Below, one piece after another: positions 12,333 through 24,600 of a DNA stretch of 64,000 bases. Made by a program: the position numbers and the translations under genes. The notes beneath the pieces were generated by a model that had not been told where the DNA came from, made no database searches, and was given only the letters and a program-made list of their open reading frames with translations. The stretch's first letter is position 1; the number at the start of each line of letters is the position of its first letter. This DNA is from Sitta carolinensis (lineage: Eukaryota > Chordata > Aves > Passeriformes > Sittidae): contig JAVUNC010000005.1 in NCBI GenBank assembly GCA_032173965.1, forward strand, positions 46,114,501 to 46,178,500. The letters run 5' to 3'.

Positions 12333-13062
12333 CATCCTGCTCTGTTGAGTTCACGATAGATCTGTATTTGAAGTACAGCTCCTGGCTTGTTAAAATGCAA
12401 TGGTGATTTCCCACAATCAAACCATATGGATTCAGCATAGGTACCACTTTCAACACTAAATTGTCTTGCAGGAGTTGGGCTTTGCTTGAGTCACCAAGAA
12501 TGAAATCCCTAAAGCCCTTTGTTATCCAGGAATTCTTAGTTTCTCCTGGATGCAGCCTCACTATCAATATCACAGCCTTCTGCTCAGTGCCTTGGCCACT
12601 TTTGGATGGGAGTAGCTGTGGTGATAGTTAAAACATGCACTGTTTCACAGTGAATGGCATAAGATGTGAATCTTGCAGAATTTAGACACCGTTGTGCCTT
12701 TAGAGATGGCCACCGGTTGCCCCTGCAGCTTGTTCTAGGTGTAGGGATAGTAGCGGGCAAAGTAGCAGGTGTCTTGCTCTGGGAACTGGAGCATCCTAGT
12801 GAGTGAGAAATAGTGATGTCTGTCTTTCCCCACACTGTTTTTGTACACTTGATTTATTTTCAGTCCTTTACTAGCCATTTCTTAGGCTGTTCCTTAGTGC
12901 TGGTTTCTGAGAACAATGGCCACATGCCATGTTTATGCAGACTGTTTACTTGCTAAAGTTGCCAGTAGTGATGCACTAAAGCATCCATTCCTGCATATGG
13001 CTTGCTTGGAAGTAGTACAGTGTGTGTGTCTGTGCTTGTGTGGAGGTCGGCGTGGGGTCAGC

Positions 13063-13357
13063 TGTTGTCCCTGAAAATAAACCTTTTGGTTTATTTTAGC
13101 ATAGTGGAGTCAGTTTCCATGAATTATAAGATAAACAAGAATCATGTTTACATTTCTTTGTAAAAGATATCACCTGATGGACTTCTCAAGTGACCAGTGA
13201 AGATGGAGAGGTGGTAACTTCTCTGTCCAATCTCTGATCACTGTCCAGAAACTTATATATATGAGGTCAACAATAAACTAGAAACTTCCTTTCTTCTTCT
13301 CTACCTGAACACCTGTTGTGTGTGTTACTGTGTGTCTCTATCTGCGTCACAGTAACA
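13063..13357 (+). mobile_element. solo LTR with 6-bp target-site duplication
   Basis: The element is 295 bp, starts TGTTGTCCCTG and ends CACAGTAACA, and is flanked by GTCAGC at 13057-13062 and 13358-13363. It has a TATATATAT stretch near 13255 and AATAAA at 13272-13277, giving plus orientation. It splits the AGBL3-like pseudogene between KYWLT and the fragment continuing LTPRRPP. A close relative lies at 21396-21693. No viral genes are attached, so this is a solo LTR left by recombination. A 6-bp duplication is typical of class II (ERVK-like) elements, but the second copy shows 5 bp. Confidence 0.92.
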
Positions 13358-13385
13358 GTCAGCCAGTACTTAAATACAGAATTAG

Positions 13386-16300
13386 TAGGCAGAGATCAGA
13401 CAAACAGTGTGATGCTGGTTAGCACCGTAGCATGAGGAAGTGTCAAATAATGTGCAGGGCCATGAAAAAGCACCCTGCAGTGAACCAGGTGTGAATCTGA
13501 TTCACAGTGTTATAAATCAAAGTCTAAGCAATGCTGGGAAAAGATGCCTAATCCCAGCAAGCATGCCAGTAATGCAACTGGTGTCTTGATTAGAACTCTT
13601 ACTAAAAACTAGAACTTCTTAAAACATGCTCCACACTATGCTTTAGAAGAAGGTGCTTAAGAAATGTGTTGAGTTCATGTGTATGATTATCACCTAGAGA
13701 ACACATTCAGTGCCAAGCAAGCACCCATGTTCTACTGCAGCCTGATGTTCGCTATCCCAGGAATTGCTGACTGCTTGTAACTGCCTACATGTCATTCCTC
13801 AGGAGCAGGAGGGACAACTGGCTGCTCTTAAAGGCAGCAGTTTTCTTCTCCTTAGTTGGAAAGTTTCATTAATGAAGGCTGAGAATCACAATGCCACAAC
13901 ACCCAATTTGCTCAAGTGCTTTACAGACTGAAATAAGAATCACTTCCAGTTGTCTGTGCGTGAAGTTCAAGTCAGTAATAAAAAACATGGAAAGTTGCAT
14001 TTTTAAAGAATGGCAACTAAAAGACTTTAAGAGAAATCCCTGTCCTTGCTTACAAAAAGGCAGGGAGCTGAGATTCAGAGGGTTCCTCCACATCTTATGC
14101 CTTGCAGTAAATTAGCATGTCTGGTTGCAAAGGACAGAGTTACCCTCCCACACAGCAATTACCAGCTCCCCTGGCCAAGTGTAGTGATGTACACATGACA
14201 GGTAATGTGCCCGTACTGCAGAAGTACCTAATTTCTGAATGAACTAATGTCAAAGAGTACCAGTGCTTTTCTGTGTATTACAAGCCTTTACTAACTGTAT
14301 TTTCCTCAAGGAAGGTACCAAATCCCTCTCAGTTTTGTGCTTCTGAACATTTTGTGGCCACAACTAGTTATTCTAGGATTGCAAAATTATTGTAATCTTT
14401 TCTTATCCATGTAAAAGTGTCCCAGGACCAAAACAAACAACTGTCAGAAGTTCCAAGTTCATCCAAGGCGACTGGATCAACTTAACAAACACAGGAAAGA
14501 ATAAATAAATCTGAAACTCACCCAGTGAAAGTGGAATAAGGAAACTAACTCCCTTCAACTCTGTCCAAAGAATCCTTGCCAGACAGAGAAGCCTGTATTC
14601 AAGAACTGATCCAATATGACAAGGTTTTCTTTATAAATTTTGGCAAAACCAAAATACTCTTCCAACACAGACTTCAGTGTTGATGTGGCAGTTACATAGC
14701 TCTCGTCTTTTTCACTTTCTCTTTTGGCTCTTCTCTTTCTTTGCTCATATTTTCTTAACAAACTATTTTTAAGCTTGTTCATGTTGTTTTTCACTGAGAA
14801 CAATGGAGCTGAGTTGGACTTCTGAGATAAGTAACAGGACAAGAAGAACTTAAACAAGGTGAAGCAGATGTGTAACTATGTGACTAGTTTCCTTCCCCAT
14901 CTATAGGAAAATAATTTATTCCCAAGTACTTTGAAATTACATGGGAAATCACATTGATTCATCAGGCTTTGAATTATATTTGTAAAGGAGATCAAAGCAA
15001 GTGCTTCATCTATCTACATCTGACAGTAAGATTTCTTAGGCTGTTCCCATCTTCTCCTAGATAAATCGCTTCTAGATAAAATCTCCTTTGTCAGACGTTT
15101 GCTATGGTAGCATTGTGTCCAAACCTATTGTAGTCTACAATGATCCAGGGGTAGTGAGTATTCACTCTGAAAAAGGTAGCAGAATAAGGGCATAGATGTT
15201 TCAGTCCTACCTCTTTGCATTTCCATTTTTTAAATTATTTCTGCAGTGCAATTTGTTGTATATATAAAGCACACAAACTGCCTCAGTCTTCACTCTCTCA
15301 AAAGAGGCTTGCACTAGGACTTCTGTACAGACTGCATAAAATCAGTTATTATCTGACATTCATATTTAGCCCTATAGCCCTGAAATACAGTACTGACATT
15401 GCTGATAACCAGACATGAGATTTGTACTGAATCTGTAAGACCTCAGGACTCGTAACTTTATCTGCCTGCAGTTTGTTTCACTTAATTTAGCTGTGACAGC
15501 AATTTATCTAATTGACACACATGGCTAATTTGTTTTATTTTGTTTGCCTTTGTGTGGTGCAAACATAAGCTTATACAGACCACGTTTTAGGGTAGCAAAG
15601 AGCTATCTGAAGTCAGGGGCAGTTACTCACTTGTCATCAAGGAATTCTTCGAAGTTGGAAAAAGCCACTCAAATGAAAACATGATAGGCAGAGAAAAGGC
15701 TTTGAAAAAAATATATTATTTGGGTGATTGGAACTGCTGGTACTGTGCACTAACTGCAACACTACACAGAGTTAATTACTTGTCATAGGATCATAGATAT
15801 GAAATGATCATCTTTCAAAACATTCCCTATTCTTCTTACTATCTCCTTATATCAGGCCAAAAGACAGAAGTTCATGTGGCTTTGCATTTGCTTTGTGTCT
15901 GAATCAGATACCAGCACCAGTAGTAATTATTTTTACTAGAAGAAAAAAATCTCATTGGTTTATGCCTGGTTTCGAGATCTAGTTCTCTTCACAACAGACA
16001 AAACCCATATTAAACAGAAGATTTACATCTGAAGGATCTGGTTTCAAGTGTAAATGACATCATACATGAGAAGTAAAGGAATTAAACACAAAACTGATGA
16101 ACCCATTTTTAAACTGTAGCAGATACCTAACTCTAAGGGATGCCTGGCTCAGTAACTGGTCATTAATGGTGAGCTGCAAGGTGAGACTGAGATAAATACT
16201 CACCTAGGTCAAGAACCATTCAGTATGAGCAGATCAATTTCCAATTTTCTTTAGAGCTTCACAGTAATGTGATCACTAATATATTTTCCCTTGCGTTATC

Positions 16301-19300
16301 TTCCACCCTGAGGTTTTACAGGGAAATGTAAGGGAATAATTGAAAGGGTCTTAATATGTAAGAACAGTGCCAACTGTCTTCTGTCACAAATTAGCTTGGG
16401 GGGGGAGGGGTGTCTTCATCCTAAACCAATTAAATTTAAATACTAAAATAAAATTGAAAGTCCATAGCAGGATAGTTTAATTTCTTCCTCTCTGTCTTAA
16501 TCACACTCCACATATGGTCATACAACCCCCTCTAGAGTGAGACTCTGCACCTTCAGCACTGGAGAGTGATGGATGTGTTTCTGTAGGAAAAGTGGTCCTG
16601 AGAGGCAAGCAGGTGTGGAATATCTGGGCCATGCTACTAAAATGTTTGAAATAATATATCTCTGAGAAAAGAGATCTGAACCATAATGTTTCCCTACTTA
16701 TAGAGATAAAACTATGTGTTTAATATAATTGTATTTACAGTACTACTTTGTGCTGCAAGAAAACCTTCATAATATGAACAAATAGTGGGAAAAATATTGA
16801 AAATGGCCTTAAAAGTATTCTATTTTGCAGGATAAAAATTAATATTAATTTATAAATATCCTGTGATTTCCGGAATTATTGTTTTCTTTTCCCAAAATGC
16901 CAGTTGAATAATCAGATTTACTTCCCTTGTATAAGTTATTGTTTTTGTTGTAATCTAATCACAAACCAAATAAACTCAGTCATATGCTCTTATTTCAATT
17001 ATCCAATTTTATTTCTGTCATCATGATACTAAAAAAAAATCGTCATCTCAATCAGAATCATGTGTAAGGTACAGTGTTTTGCTGAGAGTCCACTCTTTGT
17101 TTAGAGAGGTGAACAGGAGAGGCAGATAGGGCAGGGATAGGAGGCAGGAGTGACAGCCCAGAGTTTGGAGTGGCAGATCTGCCAATGAAAACTATGACAT
17201 AAATCGTTTGTCCACTGGGCAGCATTATCCCTTACATGAGCTCTAACGTTTGCTGACAGGGGGAGCTTCACAGCCTAAACTTTAGTCTGGGAAACACAGG
17301 AAATATGGGTACCTGTGTTAAGAATTTTTGTATTCTTTCCTGGGAAAAAAAATACTTGTGTTGGTAGCAGCTTGATTTAAAATGTTTTCTTTAAGCTTTA
17401 TTTTGCAAACTGTTCTTCTCTCAAAGCCCTAATTTGTTTCCGAGTGAATCAAGGATGACAGGAATTTAGGATGGTTTTACTAAAGTTTTTTTTCATATTG
17501 AAGAAGTCATTCTTCACAAATTATTAATTTGTTTTTAAAGGATCTGCATTATATTTCCTTCAAAGAGTTTTATTTACATTTGCAAAATGAAGTGATAGGT
17601 GCCATTTTCAGATCCTTGTGTAAACTTCATGAAAAATGTTTTGGACACGTTTTTCTTTAATCTTATTCTTTCTACAGTGTCACAGTACACCTAAAGTGCT
17701 TTGGCTTTCCTGCTTCTTTCCCAAAGAATCGTTTATTTCTAGTGGAACTGCTAAGAGGACAGGGGAAAATATAATCGGCTTTTAAAGGGGTCGGGTGCTG
17801 TTGCCAACAGAGAGAACAAGAATGGCCACGAGATGGTAGCAGTCTGTCAGAGAAGGCCAGGAGCTGGATCTGAGCTCCTCTTCTTGGTCCAGGAAGGCAA
17901 ATGCGCCCTGTGTGCCTTGTACCTTACGGTGGAACATTTGCAGTGTGCAAGCAGAGCTATTTTAGAACTATTTTTTGGAGTTCTTTCACCCTGAGGTAAT
18001 CTCGTGTGAGGTAAAGCAATAAAGAGTGGCACCATAGGCTGGTGCACCACGACTCAAGCAAGGATGCCGAGTGCAAACCCATTTTAAAATTGCCAGCGTA
18101 AGGTGACATCTGGGATTGTGCCCTGCTGTGATCCTTGGCTGGCTGTTCAGTCCTTCTTTCTGGGCTGTCCTCATGGCATCCAGGGTGGCACAGCCCCAGG
18201 CTGGAGTGCTCACCTGCCATCCTCTCCTTCTGCCCTCTCGGACCCGCTCAGAGTAACACATGGGGTTAACTTCATTCTGCTTGGCCTTGTGAGAGATCGG
18301 GTGTCATCCCCTCTCCCCCGGCTGACAAAAACCTCATGGTAATAGAAAAAGACAGTGAAAACTCCATCATGTGCCCTGTCTGGTTTGACAGAAATGCAGT
18401 CATATGCCCGCACATGATCAAGATTAAACTTGCACTGCAGAGTGATCTGGCAGTGTGCAAACCTCGGTTAACAAGCACAAAGAAAACAGTTTTTTGGGGA
18501 AAAAAAGAGAAAGTTTTTGCTCCTGCTGCTTCTGCTGTAAGACAAAAGAGAAAGGAGATCTTCTTACAGACTGTGGGGATCATTTTGGTCTGGGTTGCAA
18601 TTATCAGAAATAATACAGAAGATTGTTCTGTAAACCACCTCACTGTGAATTCTGGCAGAATTTCATCCCTTTTTGATGCATGGAATTTATGGGAAGGTGT
18701 GTGAAGGCTGGCAACACTTATCTTGAGTGAGGTTATTGTGTGTCAGCAGGACTTAATATAAAGGCAACCTACAACTTTACAAAGTTAATTTAACTTTGCA
18801 GTTAAAGATGAGCCCTGTACTTCTTGTTGCATTTCTATGTACAAATGCTAGTCATGCTGCAACTAGCAGCAGTTTCATTTAGGCATGGTGGTCTGATGTG
18901 AATGCTCAAACACCTTCCTGCATGCAGTTTAAATATTTCAAAGTCAGCAAAACAGCATCAGTATTTGTTCTGAACCAACTTTCATGATCATTTGCTTACT
19001 GAGAGCCATAACCAACAGTCTGAACAGCCTTTTCCTCCATGAAGTCCAGCTTTTGTGTAAGTTTTTCTCCTCACTGCTAATGATTTAAATACCTATCTGT
19101 TACTCAGTAAGACTATCTCTGGAGGCAAAGGAATAGTCTAAATGTCACTTTATGTCACAAAAATGAAGACTTGGTTTGTATGAGGTGCCTTTTGCCCTGT
19201 GCAAACATGCACACGGTTTTTAGCATGCACACATGCTTTAGATTTCTCTCGGTTTCTATAGGACTATTCTTAGCAGTGCAGTGACATGTGGTTATGTTAA

Positions 19301-21395
19301 ACATGCTACAGAGAAGGTTCAAAATAAATCAGGTCTCGAGTTGACCTGATTTTCTTCTTTGCTGTTTTCCTTTGGCTATCATATAGTTCACCAAGGGATA
19401 AAATGCTGCACTGAAAGTAACAGTTTAGTTTGTTTCTCTCTGATGAAATCGTTGACACATTTTCCTATTTCTGACTTAATTTCCATGTTTTCCTTTGATT
19501 GCACAATTCTCAAAGGTACATCCTCCGTTTTACAGAAAGCAAACTGCTTAAGAATATATATATTCCAGATACTTATAACTAAATAAAAATAAAATACTCT
19601 CTGGATCCTTATACAACTGGCTCACTTAAGGGATTTGGTAAATCTCCATGATTTTTTACAGGCATTTGGGAAGTTCCAAGTCAAGCAAGCTCCTTTAAGT
19701 CCAGTTATTTCTGCTTTGCTCTCTTCTGTTCTTTGCAGACATTTTATTGTCTTAGGCCATCTCACAGTCTCACAGTGTCACATCCCTAGCAGCCAATACT
19801 GATTCTTGTGTCTTGTGTCCATGCTTAGGTTTCTTTCTTTTTCTTTTTTTTTTTTTTTCCTTTTGGTTCCAAATTTAATAAGCCTCCTGGGCTTTCTTTC
19901 TTTGAAGATTTCATTTGCAACTGCAAAGAAATCCTTGTGTGTTCCAAGTCTTCTATGTGGATTAAAAATGTTCTAAAAGACTTCAAAATAAAGCCTGAAC
20001 ATAACAGTTTTTGAAGATACATGGATCTGGATATTTGATGCACACCTGAATTCAAGCCCGGTACACAGAAATAGTAAAAAATGTGTAAAATATTTTTCTG
20101 CTTTCTTTAACAAGTTGCTTTGAGCATGTTGTAATGTTTAAATTCTTTCCTGTGTTCACTGAGAAATAAAGGATATCTGTAAATATGTTTGTTTCCTATT
20201 TTCCTCCAAATGTGTTGGTTCTTGTATATATATACAGAAGTTTCTTCATGTACTTGGGGAATAATTCTAATGTTTTTCTTTGTAACTTCAATCTATTTTA
20301 AAGTCTTAGGTGAAGTTCTTGAGACATTTTGAAACAACCTGAGGTGACCTAAAAGGAAATCTGAAATGTCATGGTACAAACCTGGCCTTGCAATGTCAGA
20401 AAGTTTGCAAGCAACAATATATGCCTTTTTCTGAGGCAATGAGGTTTCAACACAAATGCTTGCCCAAATCATGTTACTGTATTCCAGCACAATCCCTTGA
20501 GAGAAATGGGCAATGCTGAGAAACTTTTGGAAATGGTTGGGGAAAAAAAGAGTCACAGAAAATGGATGGTGACCACACATGGATCCTACTGCTCCTGCAC
20601 ATGATCTTAGAGATTGGGAGTGTCTTTTTATTATATAGTTTGCAGTGCTTATCACAGCAAAGCTTTGAACCCTGCTAAAGGTTTGGATATTATAGGAATG
20701 CCAGTAAATATTGTGCTCTTTAACCAATGGTTATTGTAGTGCTTTCAGAATTTGTTTTGTTCCCACAGGTTTTATTTTTATCCACATTCCTCAGCTATGT
20801 GTTGGTGTGACTATCACTGCCATTGTTTTGCCAGGATTGGTCCTCACTGCATTCTAGTCTACTTTATTTTTGGATTCTGAGCACGGCACTGACCTCTAAT
20901 CAAATGCAAATGTCCCTGTCTGAGCTAGGCACCTTAGGGTTTTTCCCTTGTTCTTGAAGAGTTAATCAGTGTAGCTGAGGCCAGAGCACAACTCAGCTCA
21001 TGCTGAAGCAGATGCCTGTGTTTGGTTAGATGAATACATCCTTCAGCTCCAGCAGTTTCATTGACTAGATCCCCCTTGGCAGTTGTGCTATAGATACCTA
21101 AAGGCAGGAGAGACGAAACCCATCCTTGGAGACCTGTACCATGCTGCCTGTGGAACTAAGCATAGGAAGGTGATGTGTGGAGGGTGCTTAACCCAATCCC
21201 CATCACAGGGCTGGGGCTGCAGGGGTGGTCCCCCTGGCAAGCAAAGGGACTCCTCTCAATTTTTCCTGTTCTGTGAATCTGTCATAACCATGTCCACAGA
21301 GCTGGCCACATCTAGGGCAGAACACGAGCTCCAGATAACAATTTCTCTCCCTTTTTCCATCCCATCTTCCCTCCCTGCCCTGTCCTCCCCTGTGG
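13386..21395. other. gene-poor AT-rich stretch, no gene recognised
   Basis: No recognisable coding exon was found. A minus-strand frame at 14555-14857 encodes a basic segment (KYEQRKRRAKRESEKDE) with no assignable family. Open frames on both strands at 18272-18704 and one at 20293-20727 (minus) have no domain or splice support. T runs occur at 19844-19858. This interval and the next should contain the junction between the 7q33-like and 12p12-like blocks. Confidence 0.5.
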
Positions 21396-21693
21396 TGTTG
21401 TCCCTGAAAATCAGCCTTCTGATTTGTTTTAGTATAGTGGAGTCAGTTCTCATTAATTGTAAGACAAATAAGAATTATGTTTGCATTCCTTTGTAAAAGA
21501 TATCACCTGATGGACTTCTCAAGTGACCAGTGGAGATGGAGAGGTGGGAACTTCTCTGTCCAATCTCTAATCACTGTCCAGAAACTTATATATACAAAGT
21601 CAACAATAAACTAGAATCTCCTTCCTTTCTTCTTCTCTGCCTGAACACCTGTTGTGTGTGTTACTGTGTGTTTCTATCTGTGTCACAGTAACA
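21396..21693 (+). mobile_element. solo LTR, second copy of the 13.1-kb family
   Basis: It is collinear with the 13063-13357 element over its whole length (TGTTGTCCCTGAAAAT to GTGTCACAGTAACA). It has the same internal block AAAGATATCACCTGATGGAC and AATAAA at 21605-21610. It is flanked by TGTGG at 21391-21395 and 21694-21698. The different duplication shows this is an independent insertion, not the partner LTR of one provirus. Confidence 0.92.
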
Positions 21694-21698
21694 TGTGG

Positions 21699-24600
21699 CT
21701 AATCCCTGCTGCTGTTCCCAGTGCTGTCCTTGTGTCCATAGCCATCTGGGGTGATTGGAGCCTGGTGGAAGACCAGTGGTAGCAGGGCTGATAAATTTCA
21801 ATGTTGGTACAGAGTCTGAGTTTTTGACTTACAGTAAAGATTGCCTGATTTAATACTCAGCCATCCAGGATATGGATGCCTTGGGATATCCAGGCTGTGA
21901 AGAATCTTGTGTCTTAGAAAGACCTCTGTAAGATACAGTGCAGCAAGAAGTCTTCTTTAGCTCATAAATTCTCAAAATTGTAGAATGCAGGCTGATTGTG
22001 AGCAGCAATATGACACCAGTGCTGGAGGAACAGTGACCAGCTTTCCAGAATGGCACAGAAATGAGGGGGAAGTGAGAAAAGCTCATGGGGAAGATGCTTT
22101 AGGGTGTGCAAAGTTTTGTTTTACAAAAAGGAAGGTGAGCAGACAGTATATGCCTACTGATGGCAAACTCTGATCCTGCAGCACTGCATCAATATGCAGG
22201 AGAATTTAGAGATCAGATATCCTGATTGCATAGCCTGTTAAACACCATGAACTTGGATTAACATTTCTACAGTACAATAGATGGAAGAATATTTTGTTAT
22301 TTTCTCATTTACTTCTTTTGTGGGAACGTTGTTTAGAGGTGATGTGGTCTGTGTGAAATAATCCACATGCCTTCAGTGGTTTCTGGACTAGCACATGGGT
22401 GTCCTGTCTGTATTTCATAGCTCAGATGGAGTGGGCTAGCTCCAGTTAGAGCTGCAATACCTGAGCAGTGCTGTGCTGAGATAGCAGTCTGAACCCAGAG
22501 AACAGCACAGCAGTTTCACTGCTGACTCCCTTTCTCTGCAGGAAAATTAGCTGAGCAGGCTGCTGTGCTGAGGTGTTAGGCTGTTTCCTAAGGCAGAACT
22601 ATTTTGCTGGACATTAACTCTGCAACCTTTGCAGCAGGCTCCATTGCCTATTTCTGCACCAAACAGAGCTGTGATATAACAGACAACATGACAAATACTA
22701 ACACAGCTGAGGTTATTTTAGTCTCTCTGTTGCAACAGAACTGTACCCAGATTAGGACAATATGGAGTAGATCTGGTGATGCTTAGTAAGTCAAGAAGAT
22801 CTGGGGCTGGCTGTGTAAATCAGCACAGCAGATCTATAATGCAAAATACAAAACAATTCAATAGTGTTCCTACTTTTAAGATAAAAGCAAAGCCTCTTGG
22901 CTCACTGAAATGACAACAGCTCAAATAAAGTAGCACTGAAAAGGTAATGAAACCACTGCACTAGCTTTAAGCTATCTGGCATGGATTCTGCTGAGAAAAT
23001 TGGTGCAGCAGCAAGAATTCTGCATGGACTGCAAAATGCTGCTCAGAAGCTATATAAAATCACCATAGGTTCACGTTTCAGCTAGCTGAGACACTTATAG
23101 TCCAGAAACTAGTATGTATGAAAAAAGTTCCTGCTCTTTAGGTGGCTTCATGGACTTTTCTAGACTGCCTCCAACCTTGGATGACTTCTTTTCCCTAAAC
23201 ATTTAAATTTCTTTTTCTAATGGACTGACCATGAAATCAAAGCACAGCGACAAAGATCTTGCTTGCCTTGATTGTTTTTCCTGGTTCTTTAGAAATAGTT
23301 CATGAAGTCCCTGCAGACCATAGACCACAGACTAAAAATCGTTTAATAATTCTCTTTGCATAAGCCTTGCAGGTTCCTGGGACACAGCATGCCCTTCAGC
23401 AGAAAAATCAGGGTGATGCCTCACAAATGCTCTAATAGGTTATTTGAGAAAGAAGGTGTGCTTTATAGGTCAAGTCAGAGAAGTATGTATGGCAAAAAGA
23501 ACCTGATAGACAACAAAAGGACTAAGTGACATTTAGAGTATGAAAATGAATTATGCTCTTAATTTCTATTTGCATTCAAAATTTTCCTTTATGAGGTGAG
23601 AGGTAAGTGGGCTTGTAGAGTAGAAAACACTGGTTAGAATTCCTCTGCTGTGGCTAGCTTGGGGTTTTATAATGTTAAATTTGGATTTGGAACAGTCTGT
23701 GGCTGTTACTTTCTTTTTCAGTTCTATTTTTAGCTTTTGGCAAAGTCTCATAGTCTTGAAGATATTTATTTTTATAGATTTCAGAAAACAAAATAAATAA
23801 AACCAAGCTATTTGTATCTCTGTGCTTGTATAATTCAATGGCGTGACTATGATTTTCTCTGTCAAAACCAGGACCCAGCAGCTGTTTTCTTCTGCAGTTG
23901 TGGAGAACTTGAATAATACTTGGTAGTGTTAAAGGTACAAAGTATTTTCAAAAAAAACCATTGTCTTTGCTTTCAGTAAGAGAAAGTTCTTATTTATGTA
24001 ACAGCTGCCAAAAGATGAAACTCATGTTATAACACTGCGTTTTTCCAAGCAAGCCCATCCCAGCAGCTGGGGAATGGCTTACTACTCATTTTCCTATTCT
24101 AGGAAATACTTCTGTGTAGGGAGAATTTATCCTGAGATACAAAGACTTCATTGTAGATGAGTGTCCTGGACACCTCTGTGCTGCCCCTGGCCCCAGGTAC
24201 TATGGTACTGCCCCCCTCCTGCATGACAGGGTGGGTCATGGGCAGCTGGACTCCTTATGCTCTGCATTCAGGTGTCAGGTACTGCTGATTCCTCTTCCAT
24301 CAGCTTTGGAAAGCTATCTATGTTCCATCTGTGGATGGGGAACTTCCATGTGTTTCAAAGTCAGAAATGGGAAGCTCAGAAGGGTCTTCACTTGGCATAG
24401 CCCCACTCAGAATGATTTTGCCTCAAGGCCTAAGAAGCATGAGCTAGTAGGACAGAGGTTTTATGGCTCAGTTTTTGCAGAGACTCTTAAAGAATGCCAT
24501 TGTCATTAAAGAAGCTTTCTGATATTTCTGGCTCTAAAAATTCCAATAAAGTTAAGTAGGAAAAACATACCAAAGTCACCCTTATTTTCTGTATTTATAG

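Larger units (their letters stand above)
12050..13385 (-). pseudogene. AGBL3: AGBL3-like cytosolic carboxypeptidase pseudogene, interrupted by CR1 and an LTR
   Basis: The minus strand translates into fragments that follow the CCP/AGBL order. These are KYWLT, then HTLYYFQ, NFSK, SLHKHGMWPLF, HHYFSLT, LQFPEQDTCYFARYYPYT, SKFCKIHILCH, TVHVLTITT, KAVILIVRLHPGETKNSW, QLLQDNLVLKVVPMLNP and KYRSI. HPGE (12541-12552) is the HxxE zinc-ligand motif of M14 carboxypeptidases. The copy is dead: an in-frame TAG at 12735-12737, a frameshift between about 12575 and 12610, a stop after NFSK, Asp to Tyr in the MLNPDG motif, and loss of the RDLNR motif. HPGET, ILGDSS and VVPMLNP favour AGBL3 over AGBL2. Weak similarity continues beyond the CR1 to about 12050. 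No introns were seen across the match, so it is either a remnant of one or two large exons or a retrocopy. Proximity to TMEM140, AGBL3's neighbour in human, favours a remnant. Confidence 0.8.

Noticed and set aside
15780..15840. Possible second CR1 tail (TCATAGGATCATAGAT)
   Set aside because: Only a short resemblance to the CR1 end; the diagnostic upstream blocks are missing.
13063..21693. One provirus of about 8.6 kb bounded by the two similar LTRs
   Set aside because: The flanking duplications differ (GTCAGC and TGTGG), each LTR has its own matching pair, and no retroviral gag, pol or env similarity was seen between them.
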